DNA of 36,735 bases, from NCBI GenBank assembly GCA_052388025.1, contig JBQTIP010000179.1, forward strand, positions 1-36,735. The letters are read 5' to 3'. The notes beneath the pieces were generated by a model. That model was not told the DNA's origin and ran no database searches. It worked only from the letters and a program-made list of their open reading frames with translations. The DNA is from JBQTIP01 sp052388025. GTDB taxonomy: Bacteria > Actinomycetota > UBA4738 > HRBIN12. Made by a program: the position numbers and the translations under genes. The number at the start of each line of letters is the position of its first letter. The stretch's first letter is position 1. Shown piece by piece: positions 8,676 to 16,133 of the stretch.

Positions 8676-8681
8676 TAGGCT
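8676..8681 (+). promoter_or_regulatory. Candidate -10 box TAGGCT
   Basis: TAGGCT lies 34 bases before the ATG of the monooxygenase-fold gene. The same hexamer is found at a similar distance before the cyclic-nucleotide-binding gene (26245) and the site-2 protease gene. No clear -35 is visible here. Confidence 0.3.
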
Positions 8682-8715
8682 CTGCCCGGTCCGGTCTGAG
8701 AGGGAGTGCACGAGG

Positions 8716-9027
8716 ATGACGGTGCTCGCGTACCTGAGGTTCGTCCTCGCCCCCGGCGCCGAGCGAGAGGACTTCGAGCGCGATCTGGCGGCGATCCGGG
8801 CGCTGGCCGAGGGGCAGCCGGGCTTCCGCTGGGGCGAGGTCGGCCGCGACCCTTGGAACGATCGAACCTACATCGTCGCGAGCGAGTGGGACGAGGTGGA
8901 CCAGATCCGAGCCTTCGAGCACCACCCGGAGCACGAGGCGATCATCGATCGCTGGGCGGCGCAATACCGGGAGGAACTCGTGCACCGGCGCTTCGTTCCG
9001 TGGATCCGCCCCGAGGCGGGCTCTTGA
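8716..9027 (+). CDS. Small antibiotic-biosynthesis-monooxygenase (ABM) fold protein
   Basis: A 103-residue protein with the one-domain dimeric alpha-beta barrel pattern: strand TVLAYLRFVLAPG, a helix with EDFERDLAAIRALAEGQPG, then strand YIVASEWDEVDQIRAFEHHP and a C-terminal helix with AAQYREEL. ABM-fold proteins act as small oxygenases, heme-degrading enzymes or detoxification proteins; the sequence does not tell which. ATG 8716 follows AGGGAG. A longer reading from 8548 runs through the tRNA gene and is an artefact. Its TGA overlaps the TTG start of the glycosyltransferase by four bases (TTGA), so the two are coupled. Confidence 0.8.
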   Translation: MTVLAYLRFVLAPGAEREDFERDLAAIRALAEGQPGFRWGEVGRDPWNDRTYIVASEWDEVDQIRAFEHHPEHEAIIDRWAAQYREELVHRRFVPWIRPEAGS

Positions 9028-10055
9028 GGATCGCCCAAGTCTGCCCGCCGTGGCTCGCCGTGCCCCCCAGGGGTTACGGAGGGATCGAGTGGGTGGTCGC
9101 CCTGCTCGCGGACGGGCTCGCGGAGCGCGGCCACGACGTCACGCTGTTCGCGACCGGCGACTCGGAGACGAAGGCGCGGCTGGAGTACGTCTTCGAGCAG
9201 GCGCCGGGGCCGAGGCTGATCAACGACATCTGGCACGACACGGTCCACTCGATGCTGGCATTCCGGGATCCCCCGCGATTCGACGTCTTCCACGTGCACT
9301 CGCCCTGGTCCGCGCTCGTGGCCGGTGCCATCAGCGGCGTGCCCACCGTTCACACGCTGCACGGCTCGTTCACCGACGAGATGCGACGGCTCTACTCGGA
9401 GATCCCCGACAGGGTGTGGTTCGTCGCCATCAGCGAGGCCCAGCGGCGGCACATGGAGGAGCTCCGCTACGCCGGCGTCGTCTACAACGGGATCGACCTC
9501 GACCGGTACGCGTTCACGCCCGAGAAGGAGGACTTCGTCCTGTTCCTCGGGCGCGCCGCGCCCGAGAAGGGGCTCCTGCGAGCCGTGATGGCCGCGCGCG
9601 AGTCGGGGGAGAAGCTGGTCGCCGCGCTGAAGATCGCCCACCCGACCGAGGAGGAGCACTGGGAGAACGAGGTGAAGCCGGTCCTCCCCGCCGGCGCGGA
9701 GATACTGGGCGAGATCACGCACGAGGAGAAGTCGAGCCTGCTGGCGCGCGCCAAGGCGGTGCTGTTCCCGATCGATTGGGACGAGCCATTCGGGCTGGTG
9801 ATGACCGAGGCCATGGCCTGCGGCACACCCGTCATCGCCACGCCGCGGGGCTCGGTCCCCGAGGTCATCGCCGACGGCGAGACCGGGTTCATCGTGTCGG
9901 TGGACGGCTACGCCGAAGAGGCCGCCGATCGCTTCCAGCGCCTCGGCGAGATCGACCCCGCCGCCTGCCGCGAGCGCGTCCGGCTGCTGTTCTCGAAGGA
10001 CGCCATGGTCGAGGGCTACGAGCGCGCCTTCGGCCGCGCGACCGGCGAAGGCTAG
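9024..10055 (+). CDS. GT4-family glycosyltransferase
   Basis: Retaining, nucleotide-sugar-dependent glycosyltransferase (GT-B fold) of 343 residues, probably at the cytoplasmic face of the membrane. The N-terminal acceptor domain starts MRIAQVCPPWLAVPPRGYGG with the glycine-rich loop of the family. The C-terminal donor domain contains FLGRAAPEKG (about 174-183) and the EX7E motif with Glu254 and Glu262 (DEPFGLVMTEAMACGTPVIA). The start is TTG 9024, overlapping the upstream TGA; it gives the expected N-terminus. Donor and acceptor are unknown. The stop TAG shares CTAG with the stop of the convergent metallophosphoesterase. Confidence 0.92.
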   Translation: MRIAQVCPPWLAVPPRGYGGIEWVVALLADGLAERGHDVTLFATGDSETKARLEYVFEQAPGPRLINDIWHDTVHSMLAFRDPPRFDVFHVHSPWSALVAGAISGVPTVHTLHGSFTDEMRRLYSEIPDRVWFVAISEAQRRHMEELRYAGVVYNGIDLDRYAFTPEKEDFVLFLGRAAPEKGLLRAVMAARESGEKLVAALKIAHPTEEEHWENEVKPVLPAGAEILGEITHEEKSSLLARAKAVLFPIDWDEPFGLVMTEAMACGTPVIATPRGSVPEVIADGETGFIVSVDGYAEEAADRFQRLGEIDPAACRERVRLLFSKDAMVEGYERAFGRATGEG

Positions 10056-10921
10056 GCCGGACGGGGACAGAGCTCGAGGAGCGCCGCCTCGGGGCGGCAG
10101 AGGAACCGGAACGGCGCATACTTGCTGGTCCCGATCCCCGGTGAGACGTGCATGTATGCGTCCCCCATCCGGACCAGACCCGACGACAGTCGCCTGGGGA
10201 GGTGCGAGTTGGTTACGAGGGCGCCGACGAGGGGCATGCGGACCTGCCCTCCATGGGTGTGCCCCGCGACGATGAAGTCGTAGCCGAGGGCCGAGAGCTC
10301 GGGCGCCGCGTCCGGCGAGTGCACGACCGCGATGCCGAATCGCGCCGGCGCTCGGCGCAGGGCGCCGCGGAGGTCCTGGCGGCCGATGTTCGGATCGTCC
10401 AAGCCCACCAGCTCGACCGGGAGACCGTTTAGGGCGACCTCCAGCCGCACGTTCGGCAGGTGCGTCCAGCCGTCGGCCTCGAGCCGGGCGATCAGCTCCG
10501 GGGCCCGTCCCCGCTTGGCCCGCCTGACCTTCCTCCGCTTGAGGAAATAGCGGAAGTAGTTCAGTCGCCTGGTCACGTAGTAGTCGTTCGATCCCAGCAC
10601 GAAGTACGAGGCCAGCCTCCCTCTCGTCGGTCGGAGCACGGCCGCCGCCTCCTCCACCGCCTGGGGCTCGCCCAAGATGTCCCCCGTCACGACCGTCACG
10701 TCCGCCGGCGGGAGGCCGGCGAGGAAGCCCGTCATCTTGCGGTCACCCCGGACGAAATGAAGGTCCGATAGGTGGAGCACCGAGACGGACCCGGGCGCAT
10801 TCGCCGGTAGGATGTCGAGGCGGTAGCGGGCGAGCCGGTACCAGCGGCGCTCGATGAGCACCCCGTAGGCGACGCACAGCAGGCCCGCGCCGAGCACGAT
10901 GAGCACCGCGGGGAGCAGCAT
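10052..10921 (-). CDS. Membrane-anchored metallophosphoesterase (YkuE/YaeI-like)
   Basis: Calcineurin-like phosphoesterase of 289 residues with one N-terminal membrane segment (about 3-22). Metal-binding blocks occur in order: SDLHF (Asp53, His55), TGDIL, GSNDYY (in place of the more common GNHD), VVHSPD and GHTHGGQ. The family includes phosphodiesterases acting on UDP-sugars and lipids; the substrate here is unknown. A TAGACT -10 box ends 7 bases before the ATG, which suggests a leaderless mRNA. It is divergent from yqeY with only 15 bases between start codons and convergent with the glycosyltransferase. Confidence 0.9.
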   Translation of the reverse strand: MLLPAVLIVLGAGLLCVAYGVLIERRWYRLARYRLDILPANAPGSVSVLHLSDLHFVRGDRKMTGFLAGLPPADVTVVTGDILGEPQAVEEAAAVLRPTRGRLASYFVLGSNDYYVTRRLNYFRYFLKRRKVRRAKRGRAPELIARLEADGWTHLPNVRLEVALNGLPVELVGLDDPNIGRQDLRGALRRAPARFGIAVVHSPDAAPELSALGYDFIVAGHTHGGQVRMPLVGALVTNSHLPRRLSSGLVRMGDAYMHVSPGIGTSKYAPFRFLCRPEAALLELCPRPA

Positions 10922-10928
10922 GGAGCAG

Positions 10929-10934
10929 AGTCTA
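10929..10934 (-). promoter_or_regulatory. Candidate leaderless promoter of the metallophosphoesterase
   Basis: TAGACT lies exactly 7 bases upstream of ATG 10921. A TTGAGG hexamer 19 bases further upstream (10954-10959), inside the divergent yqeY coding region, could serve as -35. Spacing suits transcription starting at the A of ATG. Confidence 0.4.
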
Positions 10935-10936
10935 CG

Positions 10937-11395
10937 GTGACCGAAGGATCGGACCTCAAGCAGCGCCTCGCGGAAGAGATGAAAGACGCCCTGAAAGCCG
11001 GGCAGAAGGTTCGCCTCTCCGCCCTCCGGCTCCTTGCAGCCTCAGTGAAGAACCGAGAGGTGGAGCTGCTGCACACGCTCTCCGACGAGGAGCTCCAGGA
11101 GGTGGCGCTGCGCGAGGTAAAGCACCGCAACGAGGCGATCGAGGCCTACCAGGCCGCGGGCCGACAGGAGCTGGTCGACCGCGAGCGCGAAGAACGCGAG
11201 GTCCTCCAGCCCTACATCCCGGCTCAGCTCTCGGACGCGGAGGTCGACGCGATCGTCGACGAGGCGCTGGCGGCCACCGGTGCCGCTTCGCCTCAGGAGA
11301 TGGGCAAGGTCATGGGCTTCGTCATGGGGCGGGCCAAGGGGAAGGTAGACGGGAGCGTCGTGCAGGCGAAGGTTCGCTCGCGCCTCGGCGCCTAG
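10937..11395 (+). CDS. YqeY/GatB-tail domain protein
   Basis: A 152-residue cytoplasmic protein made almost entirely of the helical YqeY domain, related to the C-terminal tRNA-binding tail of GatB. Visible marks are LKQRLAEEMKDALKAG at the start, LRLLAASVKNREVE, and EYL-type QPYIPAQLSDAEVDAIVDEA before a C-terminal MGKVMGFVMGRAKGKVDGS segment typical of the family. The function is unresolved in the family; a link to tRNA amidation has been proposed. GTG 10937 lies 15 bases from the divergent metallophosphoesterase start, leaving little room for a separate promoter. Two bases separate its stop from that of the convergent PBP gene. Confidence 0.9.
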   Translation: MTEGSDLKQRLAEEMKDALKAGQKVRLSALRLLAASVKNREVELLHTLSDEELQEVALREVKHRNEAIEAYQAAGRQELVDREREEREVLQPYIPAQLSDAEVDAIVDEALAATGAASPQEMGKVMGFVMGRAKGKVDGSVVQAKVRSRLGA

Positions 11396-11397
11396 CT

Positions 11398-13815
11398 TCA
11401 GATTCGGTTCGGCCTGCCTCCAGCGGGCCGGAAGCGCCCCACCTCGATCAACACCTTTGATCCCTCGGCCGCCTTCACCCGGCCGGCCGGCGTCTGCGCG
11501 AGCACGATCCCGTCAAGGGCGGGGTCGATCACGTCGATGCGTCGGACCTTCACCACGAACAGCTTGGCCTCGATCCTTGCCACCGCGTCGGCCTCTTTAA
11601 GCCCGACGACGTCCGGGACGAAGTTCTGCGGTGGGATGCCGTCGCTGACCTTGATCGTGACGAGGCTGCCGAGGACGGCGCCCGAGCCTCCCTTCGGCGT
11701 CTGTTCCGCAACGGTGTCCTTCGGCTCGAGCGAGTGCACCATCTGGATCTTGGGCGTGAAGTTCGCTTCCGCCAGGGCCTCCTCTGCCTCCTCGGAGAGC
11801 AGGCCGACGACGTCGGGGATCGTGCCGGACTCCGGAGGCGGTGGGGCCGGGAAGCTCAGCACCGGGAACCCCCGCATCACTCGGCTCATGTAGTCGTGCC
11901 AGATCGGCGCCGCGATGGTCCCCCCGAACACCGAGCCCCCGAAGTAGGTGTCCAGCGGGATCTGCCCCTGGCGGAAGCCGACCCAGACCGCCGTGGATTC
12001 CTGCGGCGTGTAGCCCGCGAACCAGACGTTGGTGTAATCCTGCGACGTCCCCGTCTTGCCGGCGACCGGCCGGCCGAGCGCGGCGGCCGTCCCCGTCCCG
12101 CCGGTGACCACTCGCTGGAGCATCGCGGTGACGAGATGCGCGATCTCCGGCGAGATCACCTGCTCGCACTTGGCCTTGTGCTGGTAGAGCTTCTTCCCGC
12201 CGGGGAGCTCGACTCGCGCCACGGCGAAGGGCTCGCAGTATTTTCCTTCGTTCGCGAGCGTCGCGAAGCCGGAGGCCATCTCGAGCGGCGAGACCTCCTC
12301 GGCCCCCAGCGTGATCGAGGGTACGGCGTCGAGGGGTGCCGTGATCCCCATGTCGTGTGCGGCCTGAACCACGTTCTCCGGGCCGACGTCGAGCACGAGC
12401 TGCGCGAAGACGACGTTCACCGACCCCTGCGTGGCCGCCCAGAGGTCCATGTAGCCTCGGTCGCCCGCTCCCTCCGCGTTGGTCACGCAGTGGCAGTCGT
12501 TGTTCCAGCCCTCCAGCCGGATCGGTGACTGCGAGGAGTAGACCTTGCCGGGCGGGATGTCCCTCCGGAACGCCGCCACCAGCGTGAACGGCTTGAAGGC
12601 CGAGCCGGGCTGCCGACGGCCGAGCCAGACCAGGTCCTTCTGGTTCTTCTCGTAGTTCCTGCCCGAGAACATCGTCCGGATGGCCCCGGTCTTCACGTCC
12701 ACCGTCGCGAGGCCGGCGTCGGGCGCGCCCGGTGCCACCCAGGGTTGCGTGTACACGGCCTCCTCGGCGTAGCGCTGCCAGTCGGGGTCGAGCGTCGTGT
12801 AGATCTTCAGACCACCCTGGAACAACCTGTGCAGGCGCTGGTTGTACGTCTTGCCGAACGCGTCGAACTCCCTGTTCTCCATGTCCAGGATCTGCTTCTT
12901 CAGGTAGTAGACGAAAAACGGCTCGACAGTCTCCTCCCTTTGCCCCGCCGTGGCGGGCAGCCGGATCGGCCCAGCCTTCGCCCGATCGACGTCTTCCTGC
13001 GGGACCCACCCCAGCTCTGCCAGACGATCCAGCACGTCGTTCCTCCGGCTCGTCGCCGCCTGGGGACGGTCCAGCGGGTCGTAGGTCTCGGGCGCCGCGA
13101 CCATGCCGGCGAGGAGGGCCGACTCCGGCAGGTTGAGCTCCGACGCGGGCTTCTGAAAGTAGAAGCGCGCCGCCGTCCCGATCCCGTAGATGCCGTTTCC
13201 GAAGTAGACGTCGTTCAGGTACAGCTCGAGGATCTGGTCCTTCGTGTACTCCTGCTCCAGGCGGATGGCGAGCGCCGCTTCCTGAAACTTCCTCGCGAAC
13301 GTCTGCTCCGCGTTCTCTATCACGACGTTCTTGACGAGCTGCTGGGTGATCGTGGAGCCGCCCTGCGTGATCCTCCCCGCGACGAGGTTCGCGAGCATAG
13401 CGCGGATCACGGAGGGCACGTTGATGGCGCCGTGCTCGTAGAATGCGTCGTCCTCGATCGCCAGCACGGCCTTCTGGGCGATGTCGCTCACGTTCCGGAG
13501 CCGGACGATCTGGCGGTTCTCGTCGAGGTAGATCGTGGCCAGAACCGAACCGTCGCTCGCGTAGATGGTCGAGCGCTCGGGGAAGTGAGGGATCTGCGTG
13601 AACGTTGCGCCCTCGATCCCCAGGCGTTCGTTCAACGAGTTGACCCCGAGCCCCATAGCCCCGAAGACGGGCAGGAGCACCAAGGCGACCAGGCCCGCGG
13701 CGACCGCGATGACCGAGGCGAACAGGAGTGGGACGAGCGGTGCCCTCGGGATCCGGAAGCGAGCGTCCTCCCTGCTTGGAGCTGCCGGGGACCGGTGTTT
13801 GGGCGGAGCCTGCAT
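11398..13815 (-). CDS. Bifunctional class A penicillin-binding protein with two PASTA domains
   Basis: Peptidoglycan polymerase and cross-linker of 805 residues at the outer face of the membrane. One transmembrane anchor lies at about 27-54. The GT51 glycosyltransferase has catalytic Glu121 (EDDAFYEH) and GGSTITQQ (152-159). The transpeptidase has SxxK at Ser405-Lys408, SVN at 465-467 and KTG at 587-589, so both activities look intact. Two PASTA domains follow (about 664-726 and 732-793), beginning IPDVVGL and VPDVVGL; these bind peptidoglycan or muropeptides. ATG 13815 was chosen because the long upstream reading is antisense to the NfeD gene. The layout resembles mycobacterial PonA1/PonA2-type proteins. 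Confidence 0.95.
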   Translation of the reverse strand: MQAPPKHRSPAAPSREDARFRIPRAPLVPLLFASVIAVAAGLVALVLLPVFGAMGLGVNSLNERLGIEGATFTQIPHFPERSTIYASDGSVLATIYLDENRQIVRLRNVSDIAQKAVLAIEDDAFYEHGAINVPSVIRAMLANLVAGRITQGGSTITQQLVKNVVIENAEQTFARKFQEAALAIRLEQEYTKDQILELYLNDVYFGNGIYGIGTAARFYFQKPASELNLPESALLAGMVAAPETYDPLDRPQAATSRRNDVLDRLAELGWVPQEDVDRAKAGPIRLPATAGQREETVEPFFVYYLKKQILDMENREFDAFGKTYNQRLHRLFQGGLKIYTTLDPDWQRYAEEAVYTQPWVAPGAPDAGLATVDVKTGAIRTMFSGRNYEKNQKDLVWLGRRQPGSAFKPFTLVAAFRRDIPPGKVYSSQSPIRLEGWNNDCHCVTNAEGAGDRGYMDLWAATQGSVNVVFAQLVLDVGPENVVQAAHDMGITAPLDAVPSITLGAEEVSPLEMASGFATLANEGKYCEPFAVARVELPGGKKLYQHKAKCEQVISPEIAHLVTAMLQRVVTGGTGTAAALGRPVAGKTGTSQDYTNVWFAGYTPQESTAVWVGFRQGQIPLDTYFGGSVFGGTIAAPIWHDYMSRVMRGFPVLSFPAPPPPESGTIPDVVGLLSEEAEEALAEANFTPKIQMVHSLEPKDTVAEQTPKGGSGAVLGSLVTIKVSDGIPPQNFVPDVVGLKEADAVARIEAKLFVVKVRRIDVIDPALDGIVLAQTPAGRVKAAEGSKVLIEVGRFRPAGGRPNRI

Positions 13816-13829
13816 GCGAGGTCCGGCCC

Positions 13830-13835
13830 AGGATA
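13830..13835 (-). promoter_or_regulatory. Candidate -10 box TATCCT of the PBP gene
   Basis: TATCCT on the minus strand, 14 bases before ATG 13815, in the 52-base divergent gap. No -35 match was found. Confidence 0.3.
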
Positions 13836-13867
13836 CCCCGGCGTCTGCGAGTACGATGGGGCGACCG

Positions 13868-15166
13868 ATGCGTCGCGCCGCCCTCTTCATGCTCCTGCTC
13901 GCGCTGTGCGTGTGGCCGGCCGCGGCCGCGGCCGCCCCGGAGTCGACCGGGGAGATCATCAAGGTCGACGGGTCGATCGACCGCACCATGGCCGGGTACC
14001 TGACCGGCGCTCTCGACCAGGCCGAGCGCGACGGGTCGATCGTTGTCATCCAGCTAGACACGGCCGGGACGCTCGATCGCTCGGCCTTCGTCCTCGCCCA
14101 GCGCATCTTCGAGTCCCGGGTTCCGGTGATCGTCTGGGTCGGCCCGGCGCCGGCCAAGGCCTCCGGGGCCGGGTTGCTGTTCATGTACGCGGCCAGCCTT
14201 GCCGCGGTCTCGCCCGGGTCGCAGACCGGCCCGCTTGAACCCTTGGACCTCGCGCACCCCTCGACCGAGATCGCGGACCTCGAGCCCTTGATCCATGTGT
14301 GGCTACGGGCGCGCGGCAAGACCACCATGCTGCCCGTCCACGACCGGCCGCTCACGGCTGCCGAGGCCCTGGATCACCGGATCGCCCAGGTGGCGGCCCT
14401 ATCGATCCCGGATCTGCTGAACAACAAGATCAACGGGATGACGGTTCAGACGGCGGCCGGGCCGGTCCGGCTCGTGACCAGGCTGGCGAATGATTCCTCG
14501 GAGCCCGAGGTGGCCTGGCGGTTCCACGATCTCGGTCCCGTGGGCAGGGTCCTGCACGCGATGGCGTCTCCGTCCGCGATCTACCTGCTCCTGGTGCTCG
14601 GGTTCGCCGCGCTCGCCTTCGAGCTCACGCAGCCGGGGTTCGGCTTCGCCGGGTTCGCCGGCGTGGGGATGCTCGCGCTCGCGATCTACGGGCTCACGGT
14701 CGTGCCGGCGTCGTGGTTGGGGATCGCCCTCCTCGTGGCGGGATTGATCTTGCTCTCGTTCGATGTTCGGCTGAGGCGGCTGGGGCCGCTCACCGCTCTT
14801 GGACTCGCCGCGTTCCTCGCTGGCTCGCTGCTCGCCTTCGGCTACGTGGCCCCGATCATCGATCTTTCGCCGTGGCTGATCGGCTCGCTCACCGTGGCGA
14901 GCCTCATTTACTACGGCTTCATCCTGACGGTCGCCCTCCAGTCCAGGGATCGCCTCACCTTCACCCGTAAGGGGCTGGTCGGTCTCGTCGGGGAGACCAG
15001 GGGCGAGCTGGAGCCGGAGGGTCCGGTCTTCGTCAAGGGGAGCCTGTGGCGGGGCCGTAGCGCGGACGGGCCGATCCCGCCGGGCACCAGGATCCGAGTG
15101 CGCGGGATCGACGGGTTGACCCTTCGCGTGGAGCCCGACCCCGGGCCGAAGCCCGACGACGAGTAG
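13868..15166 (+). CDS. NfeD-type membrane-bound ClpP-class protease
   Basis: A 432-residue membrane protein. It has a cleavable-looking signal peptide (1-22, ending AAAAA-P), an extracytoplasmic ClpP/SppA-like domain (about 28-200), five hydrophobic segments (about 235-356) and a C-terminal NfeD OB-fold domain (about 368-422, starting GLVGLVGETRGEL). The family's candidate nucleophile is Ser99 in KASGAG. The partner lysine described for archaeal 1510-N is not obvious in this shortened segment, so activity is uncertain. Long NfeD proteins usually sit beside a stomatin/slipin gene; none is present. ATG 13868 gives a good signal peptide; ATG 13856 is possible. A TACGAT box ends 9 bases upstream, so the mRNA may be nearly leaderless. 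Confidence 0.88.
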   Translation: MRRAALFMLLLALCVWPAAAAAAPESTGEIIKVDGSIDRTMAGYLTGALDQAERDGSIVVIQLDTAGTLDRSAFVLAQRIFESRVPVIVWVGPAPAKASGAGLLFMYAASLAAVSPGSQTGPLEPLDLAHPSTEIADLEPLIHVWLRARGKTTMLPVHDRPLTAAEALDHRIAQVAALSIPDLLNNKINGMTVQTAAGPVRLVTRLANDSSEPEVAWRFHDLGPVGRVLHAMASPSAIYLLLVLGFAALAFELTQPGFGFAGFAGVGMLALAIYGLTVVPASWLGIALLVAGLILLSFDVRLRRLGPLTALGLAAFLAGSLLAFGYVAPIIDLSPWLIGSLTVASLIYYGFILTVALQSRDRLTFTRKGLVGLVGETRGELEPEGPVFVKGSLWRGRSADGPIPPGTRIRVRGIDGLTLRVEPDPGPKPDDE

Positions 15167-15202
15167 ACCGATCTCCCGCAGCCTTCTTGCGAAATTGTGC
15201 CT

Positions 15203-15240
15203 TTCCTCCCGCCGGCGGCCCTTCCGTGAGCCGGGAGGAA
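15203..15240. repeat. 9-bp inverted repeat between nfeD and whiB genes
   Basis: TTCCTCCCG (15203-15211) and CGGGAGGAA (15232-15240) are perfect complements around a 20-base GC-rich centre. It lies 36 bases after the NfeD stop and about 60 bases before the WhiB start. It could end the NfeD transcript or serve as an operator for whiB. No other structure is seen in this 136-base gap. Confidence 0.4.
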
Positions 15241-15302
15241 TCCCCGAACCGTCCAGATACGAAAACCTGGGTAGAGACCGAACCGGGAGGGAAACGGCCC
15301 GC

Positions 15303-15584
15303 ATGGCCGATCCGATGCCTACTGATTGGACGTGGGGGTGGCAGTTCGAGGCGGCATGTCGCGGCGAGGACTCCGCCTTGTTCTTCGCCCCGAACTACTT
15401 CGAGCGACGGCAGGAGAAGAACGCACGCGAGGCCAAGGCCAAGGTCTTCTGCGCTCGGTGCCGTGTAAGGGCCGCCTGCCTCGAGTACGCGCTTCGGATC
15501 CGCGAGCCCCACGGGATCTGGGGCGGGCTGAACGAGCTGGAGCGCCGCTTGATGCTCAGGGAGCGAGAGCTGCGCGCCGGCTGA
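15303..15584 (+). CDS. WhiB-family iron-sulfur transcriptional regulator
   Basis: A 93-residue redox- or nitric-oxide-responsive regulator restricted to actinobacteria and their phages. Four cysteines that hold a [4Fe-4S] cluster are at 19, 50, 53 and 59 (AAC...FCARCRVRAAC). The tryptophan turn GIWGGL (71-76) is followed by a basic C-terminal tail (ELERRLMLRERELR) for DNA contact. WhiB proteins act by binding the primary sigma factor. ATG 15303 was chosen because it gives the normal family length. Which WhiB class this is cannot be fixed by eye. A strong hairpin lies just downstream. Confidence 0.96.
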   Translation: MADPMPTDWTWGWQFEAACRGEDSALFFAPNYFERRQEKNAREAKAKVFCARCRVRAACLEYALRIREPHGIWGGLNELERRLMLRERELRAG

Positions 15585-15608
15585 TCCGCGACGTGTAGCG
15601 CTTCCTCG

Positions 15609-15634
15609 AGGGCGGTGCGTACATGCGCCGCCCT
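15609..15634 (+). terminator. Rho-independent terminator after whiB
   Basis: AGGGCGGTGCG and TGCGCCGCCCT form an 11-bp stem (two G-U pairs) with a 4-base loop, followed by TCTCTCATCT. It begins 25 bases after the WhiB stop. It is among the better terminators in the window, though the U-tract is broken by C. Confidence 0.6.
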
Positions 15635-15674
15635 TCTCTCATCTGCGAGAATCCGCGCGAGGAAGGAGGAGGCC

Positions 15675-16133
15675 ATCGGCTTCGAGGAGCGTCTGGCGGA
15701 GCTCGGTCTGGAGCTGCCGGTCCCCGCGGCGCCGGTCGCGTCCTACATCCCGGTCAGGGTGAGCGGCCGATTGGTGTTCGTCGCCGGCCAGGTTGCCCTG
15801 GAGAGCGGCGAGATCCTCCACCCGGGGCATCTTGGCGCTGAGGTCGGCCTCGAGCAGGGGCAGGTGGCCGCTCGGCGCTGCGTGCTCCAGTCGCTCGCGG
15901 CGCTGAAGGCCGAGCTCGGGTCCCTGGACAGGGTCAGCCGGATCGTGCAGGTGACCGTGTTCGTGGCGTCGGCTGCGGGGTTCAACGACCAGCCGAAAGT
16001 CGCGAACGGGGCGAGTGACCTGCTCGTCGAAGTCCTGGGGGAGGCGGGGCGGCACGCAAGGGCTGCCGTGGGAGTGAGCGAGCTCCCGCTCCGAGCTCCG
16101 GTCGAGGTCACGCTCATCGCTGAGATCGACTAG
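15675..16133 (+). CDS. RidA/YjgF-family protein with a probable ATC start codon
   Basis: A 152-residue protein of the RidA superfamily. Members deaminate reactive enamine/imine intermediates from PLP enzymes or act as related hydrolases. The fold is marked by GRLVFVAGQVAL, RIVQVTVFVAS and the closing HARAAVGVSELPLRAPVEV, which includes the family arginine. The conserved N-terminus (FEERLAELGLELP) has no ATG, GTG or TTG nearby. An ATC (15675) sits 5 bases after the strong Shine-Dalgarno AAGGAGG, so ATC is the best start. GTG 15615 is the only in-frame alternative; it lies inside the whiB terminator. The stop shares CTAG with the convergent selB stop. Confidence 0.85.
   Translation: MGFEERLAELGLELPVPAAPVASYIPVRVSGRLVFVAGQVALESGEILHPGHLGAEVGLEQGQVAARRCVLQSLAALKAELGSLDRVSRIVQVTVFVASAAGFNDQPKVANGASDLLVEVLGEAGRHARAAVGVSELPLRAPVEVTLIAEID

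Noticed and set aside
8548..9027. Longer start for the ABM-fold gene, reading AGFEPATSASR...
   Set aside because: This is translation across the antisense of the tRNA-Pro gene, a common false N-terminus; ATG 8716 has its own ribosome-binding site.
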